This document shows, in pieces, positions 6,059 through 9,281 of a stretch of 9,281 nucleotides of DNA. Location of the stretch: contig JAEWHU010000074.1 of assembly GCA_023387635.1 (NCBI GenBank), forward strand, positions 1 through 9,281, in the 5' to 3' direction. The stretch comes from Bacillota bacterium (GTDB taxonomy: Bacteria > Bacillota > Clostridia > Lachnospirales > Lachnospiraceae). The notes beneath the pieces were generated by a model. It saw only the letters and a list, made by a program, of their open reading frames with translations. It did no database searches and was not told the origin of the DNA. The translations under genes and the position numbers were made by a program. Position 1 is the first letter of the stretch, and every line of letters begins with the position of its first letter.

Positions 6059-6847
6059 TTATGAAGCTAAATCTTTTTTCGTATATTTTACATAACCAAT
6101 TGCAATGGAGATGATAGTAATCAGTAATCCAGGCATCAGTAGACTAACATCAATGGAAGAAGAAGTAATAATGTCTGCGGCACCTGAATAATAAAATGGA
6201 GTAATATATTTTAAAAATTCAGTTTCTTTCACAATTTTTGCCATGATATCAGTAAAGTATAATAATAAAGCTACTGACAGTCCAGAACCAAGATTGGCCT
6301 TCTTTGAAAATGCAGATAAAGCAAAACAGATGGCACCTATCTCAATGTTCATAATTAATTGGGCAAGGTGATATAGTAAAAAAACTTTCATATCAACACT
6401 TTCTCCTATTATAAGAAAACTTATTAATATTAACAAAATACATATAAGGTTAAAACATAATATTATAAATATCACCGATAGGAGTTTTTCAGTAATAACT
6501 CGCTTCCTACTAATGGGTAATGTAAAAATAAATTCTGAGGTGTGGCCACTTTCTTCCTTAGACAAAATACCAATACCAAGAAGTGCTGCAAACATACTAC
6601 TTCCAAGAGCGTAAATTGCACCAATTTCAGTTCCATAGAAACCCATTATTTCCCCAATATTTAATTTATCTAATCCAAAAGCTGCTGAAAATCCACCCAT
6701 ATTACTAAAATCACTGGACATTTCATTTATAGTAGTCTTTAGACTAGGATATAACAGTAGAAGCAAACAGGACATTAATCCTATACTAAGTGTCCAAATA
6801 AGTAAAGATTTTAAATTCATTTTAAATTCATGTTTAAAGATAGTCAT
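6059..6847 (-). CDS. ABC transporter permease (ABC-2 type)
   Basis: A 262-aa membrane protein with about six hydrophobic spans (roughly 15-35, 73-95, 118-148, 157-180, 186-206, 236-253), the size and topology of ABC-2 exporter permeases. The cytoplasmic segment KEESGHTSEFIFTLPISRKRV (split as residues 97-117) carries the acidic pair, glycine and proline pattern seen in NatB-like and bacitracin-type permeases, where it contacts the ATPase. It follows the ATPase gene by 33 bases and surely forms a complex with it. The substrate is not evident: drugs, antimicrobial peptides, lipids or sodium are all possible. No Shine-Dalgarno sequence precedes ATG 6847; see the mini frame at 6852-6884. Confidence 0.88.
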   Translation of the reverse strand: MTIFKHEFKMNLKSLLIWTLSIGLMSCLLLLLYPSLKTTINEMSSDFSNMGGFSAAFGLDKLNIGEIMGFYGTEIGAIYALGSSMFAALLGIGILSKEESGHTSEFIFTLPISRKRVITEKLLSVIFIILCFNLICILLILISFLIIGESVDMKVFLLYHLAQLIMNIEIGAICFALSAFSKKANLGSGLSVALLLYFTDIMAKIVKETEFLKYITPFYYSGAADIITSSSIDVSLLMPGLLITIISIAIGYVKYTKKDLAS

Positions 6848-6851
6848 ATAA

Positions 6852-6884
6852 TTAAAACAAGATTCCGCATAGAGCAGATATCAT
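6852..6884 (-). other. 10-codon mini frame linking ATPase and permease translation
   Basis: The end of the ATPase gene contains GGAGG, eight bases before an ATG that overlaps the ATPase stop as ATGA (6884-6881). That ATG opens a frame of only ten codons (MISALCGILF) ending at TAA 6854-6852, four bases before the permease ATG. Since the permease has no ribosome binding site of its own, ribosomes finishing the mini frame could restart on the permease. It may be a coupling device rather than a peptide with a function. Confidence 0.4.
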
Positions 6885-7762
6885 TGTTTATCCTCCTTTT
6901 CATAATAATGGATAAAAATTTCATCTAAAGATGGTTCTTCAATGGTTAAATCATCATATTCTATTTTCGATAAAACACCAATTAAATTTTGAATTCTACC
7001 ATTGTATAAAAAGGTTGTGTATCCATGTTCATTAACAACACCTGTAATACCTTTTATGTCAGGTAAAGAGTTTAATCCTGATATCTTAATTTTCTTAGCA
7101 TTTGTATTAGACAGATTAGCAACCGTATCCATTGCAATAATACGACCTTCTCTAATTATAGCCACTTGGTTGCAATATCTTTGTATCTCTGATAAGACAT
7201 GAGAAGATAAAAAGATAGTAGCTCCATCCTTATTACGTTCAAGTAAAAGTTTAAAAAATTCATTTTGCATCAGTGGGTCAAGACCACTTGTTGGTTCGTC
7301 AAGTATGTATAAATCAGGTTTATGCTGCATTGCACAGACAACACTGACCTTTTTTCTATTACCAAGTGACAGTTCATCTATTTTCTTTTTTGTATCTACC
7401 TGAAGTCTGTCGCAAAGCTCACCTGCATATGTGGAACAGTCTTTTTTATGAATAGAAGAAGCCATTTTGATTATTTCTTCAACTTTCAAATTTGGATAAA
7501 ACATAGCTTCTGAAGGCATATAGCCAGTGTTCTTTAAGATATCTACCTTATTCGTTAAGGCATTCTTTTGAAATATTTCTATGCTTCCACTCGTTGGACT
7601 TATTAGTCCTAACATTGTTCGAATGGTGGTTGATTTTCCAGCACCATTCGGTCCCATAAATCCAAATATGTCACCCTTATTTACAGTTAGATTGAGATTA
7701 ATAACGCCTCTTGCTTTACCATAAGATTTGGTTAGATTGGATATCTTTATTACACTTTCCAT
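6881..7762 (-). CDS. ABC transporter ATP-binding protein
   Basis: ATPase subunit of an ABC exporter, 293 aa from the chosen start. Walker A is GPNGAGKST (37-45), the signature is LSLGNRKK (131-138, a variant of LSGGQ with Leu and Asn), Walker B is LYILDEP (151-157) with catalytic E156, the D-loop is SGLD (159-162) and the switch histidine is H188. After about residue 215 a C-terminal extension follows, as in drug and lantibiotic exporter ATPases (BcrA/NatA type). A longer frame to 7798 exists, but AGGGAG (7772-7777) lies nine bases before ATG 7762 and the resulting N-terminus MESVIKISNLTKSYG fits the family, so the short start is used. Its partner permease follows directly. Confidence 0.92.
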   Translation of the reverse strand: MESVIKISNLTKSYGKARGVINLNLTVNKGDIFGFMGPNGAGKSTTIRTMLGLISPTSGSIEIFQKNALTNKVDILKNTGYMPSEAMFYPNLKVEEIIKMASSIHKKDCSTYAGELCDRLQVDTKKKIDELSLGNRKKVSVVCAMQHKPDLYILDEPTSGLDPLMQNEFFKLLLERNKDGATIFLSSHVLSEIQRYCNQVAIIREGRIIAMDTVANLSNTNAKKIKISGLNSLPDIKGITGVVNEHGYTTFLYNGRIQNLIGVLSKIEYDDLTIEEPSLDEIFIHYYEKEDKQ

Positions 7763-7861
7763 GTTTTTTAGCTCCCTCATTATTATTTGATAAATCATTA
7801 TGTAGATATTTTGTTAATTTATACATGATAATAAAATTAGAAATTAATACCATTTGCCTAT

Positions 7862-7890
7862 AATATATACCTAAGTACTAAATTATTCAA
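7862..7890 (-). promoter_or_regulatory. Probable promoter of the ABC transporter operon
   Basis: On the minus strand TTGAAT (7890-7885), a 17-base spacer and TATATT (7867-7862). Transcription would start near 7855, giving a leader of about 90 bases. It is divergent from the promoter at 7968, with about 78 bases between their -35 boxes. No regulator gene lies next to the operon. Confidence 0.5.
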
Positions 7891-7967
7891 TAGCGTTTTT
7901 TGTATAATGAAAAATAATTTAAAGAAGTTTTTTATTCTATTACTTAGTAAAAATTAACATTTCAACA

Positions 7968-7996
7968 TGGACATTATCTAGGTAGAGAGGTACAAT
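7968..7996 (+). promoter_or_regulatory. Promoter of the methyltransferase-family gene
   Basis: TGGACA (7968-7973), a 17-base spacer and TACAAT (7991-7996), each with five of six consensus bases. From the CAT at 7966 to the end of the -10 box, 25 of 31 positions are identical to the promoter at 5227-5257. An imperfect inverted repeat, AATGG-t-ATA with TATCCATT (7994-8016), overlaps the start site, in the same relative place as the palindrome of the other promoter. Confidence 0.65.
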
Positions 7997-8012
7997 GGTA
8001 TAGATTAATATC

Positions 8013-8040
8013 CATTTATGTACTGAATTACATATAAATG
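8013..8040 (+). repeat. Leader hairpin before the methyltransferase-family gene
   Basis: CATTTATGTA (8013-8022) pairs with TAC (8029-8031) and ATAAATG (8034-8040), with a two-base bulge and a 6-base loop. It lies in the predicted 5' leader, 27 bases before the GAGGTG ribosome binding site. The stem is AT-rich and its role is unknown. Confidence 0.35.
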
Positions 8041-8081
8041 ATAGATTAAAAATAAATCAAAAATTATGAGGTGAAATTAAA

Positions 8082-8666
8082 ATGAATTTTTATCAAATTA
8101 GCATGCTCATCGTAATGGGAACTTTTTATTTCGCATATTTTATGAAAATGTATCTCCAACGAAAGCAAGGTATTGTTACCAATCAATTGGGAAAAGGAAA
8201 TAAGAAAGAAGGAACGAAACGAATTGAAAAATTGCTTCGTGTTTCAACATTTGTTATTGTCCCTGTTGAAATTATCAGTATATTATTAAATACTAGGGTT
8301 TCCCAGTCAAACGCACTATCTATTCTAGGCATCGGCATGGCTATACTTGGAGTTATTGTTTTTATCACTGCTATACTGACGATGAAAGATAGTTGGAGAG
8401 CAGGAATACCTGATAATGAGAAAACAACCATCATTACACATGGTATATACCAATTTAGTCGAAACCCAGCATTTTTAGGATTTGACTTTATATATATTGG
8501 TATATTATTGGCCTTTGGGAATGTGGTCCATTTAATATTTGTCATATTAACAGTGGTGTTACTACACCTACAAATCTTAGAAGAAGAAAAGTTTTTACCT
8601 ACAGTATTTGGAGATGATTATATCCAATATAAGAAAAGGACAGCTAGATATTTTTGGTTCTTTTAA
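8082..8666 (+). CDS. Isoprenylcysteine carboxyl methyltransferase-family membrane protein
   Basis: A 194-aa integral membrane protein with about four to five hydrophobic spans (roughly 5-22, 54-70, 78-100, 130-165). The C-terminal part carries the family pattern: THGIYQFSRNPAFLG (119-133) with Y123, R127, N128 and P129, then the acidic run EEE (167-169), and GDDYIQYKKRTAR (177-189). In the eukaryotic ICMT enzyme these regions bind S-adenosylmethionine and form the active site. Bacteria have no prenylated CaaX proteins, so the natural substrate is unknown; lipids, phenolics or isoprenoids are possibilities. GAGGTG (8068-8073) lies eight bases before the ATG. It is transcribed alone and divergently from the ABC transporter. 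Confidence 0.85.
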   Translation: MNFYQISMLIVMGTFYFAYFMKMYLQRKQGIVTNQLGKGNKKEGTKRIEKLLRVSTFVIVPVEIISILLNTRVSQSNALSILGIGMAILGVIVFITAILTMKDSWRAGIPDNEKTTIITHGIYQFSRNPAFLGFDFIYIGILLAFGNVVHLIFVILTVVLLHLQILEEEKFLPTVFGDDYIQYKKRTARYFWFF

Positions 8667-8882
8667 GAGCTAATTTTTACACAGTGAGATTGAAGATATC
8701 CTAGTGGGATTAATTTTGTCTGCGTATCGATACGATAATGTTATTAAGGAAGATAAATATTTGCATAGTATTATGAAACCAAGTTCTATTTAATGAAATG
8801 ATTATACTAGTATTGTACATAACATAGGAAAATAATTAGACCTTTGATTTTAGGGTAAAAATTTTATGAAAATAATATATGT
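8667..8882 (+). other. Non-coding stretch between gene end and distal terminator
   Basis: I see no frame here with a ribosome binding site longer than about a dozen codons and no clear promoter. The stretch is AT-rich. It may be a long 3' untranslated region of the methyltransferase-family gene, the site of a small RNA, or decayed sequence. Confidence 0.4.
8723..8734. repeat. Perfect 12-bp palindrome
   Basis: CGTATCGATACG is its own reverse complement and stands out for its CG content in an AT-rich background. With no loop it is more likely a dimer-binding DNA site than an RNA hairpin. Chance cannot be excluded. Confidence 0.35.
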
Positions 8883-8927
8883 TAGCCGTCTTACTGTTTT
8901 GTGCTTACAGTAAGACGGCTATTTTAT
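8883..8927 (+). terminator. Strong rho-independent terminator
   Basis: A perfect 15-bp stem (8883-8897 with 8907-8921; arms contain GCCGTCTTACTG and CAGTAAGACGGC) with a 9-base loop is followed by TTTTAT (8922-8927). The orientation suits transcripts from the left. It lies 216 bases after the nearest stop codon, much farther than the other terminators in this window. Confidence 0.85.
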
Positions 8928-8965
8928 CTAAAAATTTATAAGTGTGTAATAAAGTTAATTTAATA

Positions 8966-8995
8966 TTGTAAATAAAATGAAAAAAATGGTATAGT
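8966..8995 (+). promoter_or_regulatory. Probable promoter of the phosphotransferase-like gene
   Basis: TTGTAA (8966-8971), an 18-base spacer and TATAGT (8990-8995), preceded by TGG (8987-8989), which gives an extended -10 element. Start near 9002 and a leader of about 78 bases. Confidence 0.55.
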
Positions 8996-9079
8996 ATCCT
9001 TATAGCTACTATATTAGAAAGCATGATAATATCCATCTGAGGTATACATAATTAATATATTTATTAAGGAGATAAAGTA

Positions 9080-9281
9080 ATGAATAATATACAATATAAT
9101 ATTCAGTTTAACAAATTATGTAGCCAATTGGAATTAGGTGAAATGATAGGCAAGCAAATCCCCCTTTCTGGAGGATTATTGCACCGAATGTATGGAATTG
9201 AAACTACGAAAGGAAAATATGCAATAAAAGCGATAAATCCTGAAATTATGACTAGACCTACTGCCATGAAGAATTATATTA
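9080..9281 (+). CDS. Aminoglycoside phosphotransferase-like protein, 5' part
   Basis: An open frame runs from ATG 9080 to the window edge (67 complete codons) with AAGGAG (9066-9071) eight bases upstream. The visible part contains LSGGLLHRMYGIETTKGKYAIKAINPEIM (residues 32 onward, quoted here as pieces: SGGLLHRMYGIETT, then KGKYAIKAINPE). This is the start of the APH/choline-kinase-like fold: a glycine-rich turn, a beta hairpin and an AIK lysine at about residue 53 that would contact ATP phosphates. Many clostridial members phosphorylate small molecules other than antibiotics, so resistance should not be assumed. The catalytic HxD and DxD regions lie beyond the window. Confidence 0.7.
   Translation, partial: MNNIQYNIQFNKLCSQLELGEMIGKQIPLSGGLLHRMYGIETTKGKYAIKAINPEIMTRPTAMKNYI

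Noticed and set aside
6848..6883. ATPase-permease fusion by UGA readthrough
   Set aside because: The two genes are in the same frame with no other stop, but there is no recognisable readthrough signal and separate subunits are the norm for this transporter type.
7763..7798. Longer ABC ATPase start at 7798
   Set aside because: No ribosome binding site precedes it, while AGGGAG lies nine bases before ATG 7762 and the shorter N-terminus fits the family.
8183..8545. Minus-strand 120-aa frame inside the methyltransferase-family gene
   Set aside because: Antisense shadow; the plus-strand product carries the family motifs and a proper ribosome binding site.

Overview
The window looks like chromosomal DNA from a low-GC Gram-positive bacterium of the class Clostridia, most likely Lachnospiraceae. 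The reasons are the very AT-rich coding and intergenic sequence, strong AGGAGG-type ribosome binding sites, a T-box leader, a small Cys-rich protein of a type I associate with Lachnospiraceae, and a cytoplasmic pectin esterase as found in plant-fibre degraders related to Lachnoclostridium phytofermentans. The species guess is inference. There is no sign of a phage, transposon, CRISPR array, tRNA or rRNA.

Layout: (1) 1-84 is the 3' end of a J-domain (DnaJ-like) gene. (2) 163-2808 is a methionyl-tRNA synthetase unit: a fully consensus promoter, a T-box leader with a Met (AUG) specifier and an attenuator, an unusually long 270-base gap, a divergent metG, and a terminator. (3) 2881-3822 is uppP, undecaprenyl-diphosphate phosphatase. 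(4) 3861-4130 is a compact one-gene unit for a 60-aa Cys-containing protein with its own promoter and terminator. (5) 4183-5175 is a pectin methylesterase without a signal peptide. (6) 5229-6022 is a two-gene operon, with promoter and palindromes, encoding a 38-aa single-span membrane peptide overlapping (ATGA) a type I signal peptidase; a long hairpin closes it. (7) 7890-6059 on the minus strand is an ATPase-permease ABC exporter pair, convergent with the signal peptidase operon. (8) 7968-8666 is a divergently transcribed isoprenylcysteine-methyltransferase-family membrane protein. (9) 8667-9079 is non-coding, with a perfect 12-bp palindrome, a strong isolated terminator and a promoter. (10) 9080-9281 is the start of an aminoglycoside-phosphotransferase-like gene cut by the window end.

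Most genes are separate transcription units with recognisable sigma-A promoters, so this is not one pathway. Several concern translation (metG), the cell envelope (uppP, signal peptidase, ABC exporter, membrane methyltransferase) or plant polymer use (pectinesterase). The points most worth attention are the divergent MetRS (KASSS instead of KMSKS, a C-C-C-H zinc site, an inserted segment and an altered methionine pocket), the unannotated 38-aa membrane peptide coupled to the signal peptidase, and the near-identical promoter sequence, including its spacer, shared by the signal peptidase operon and the methyltransferase gene 2.7 kb away.
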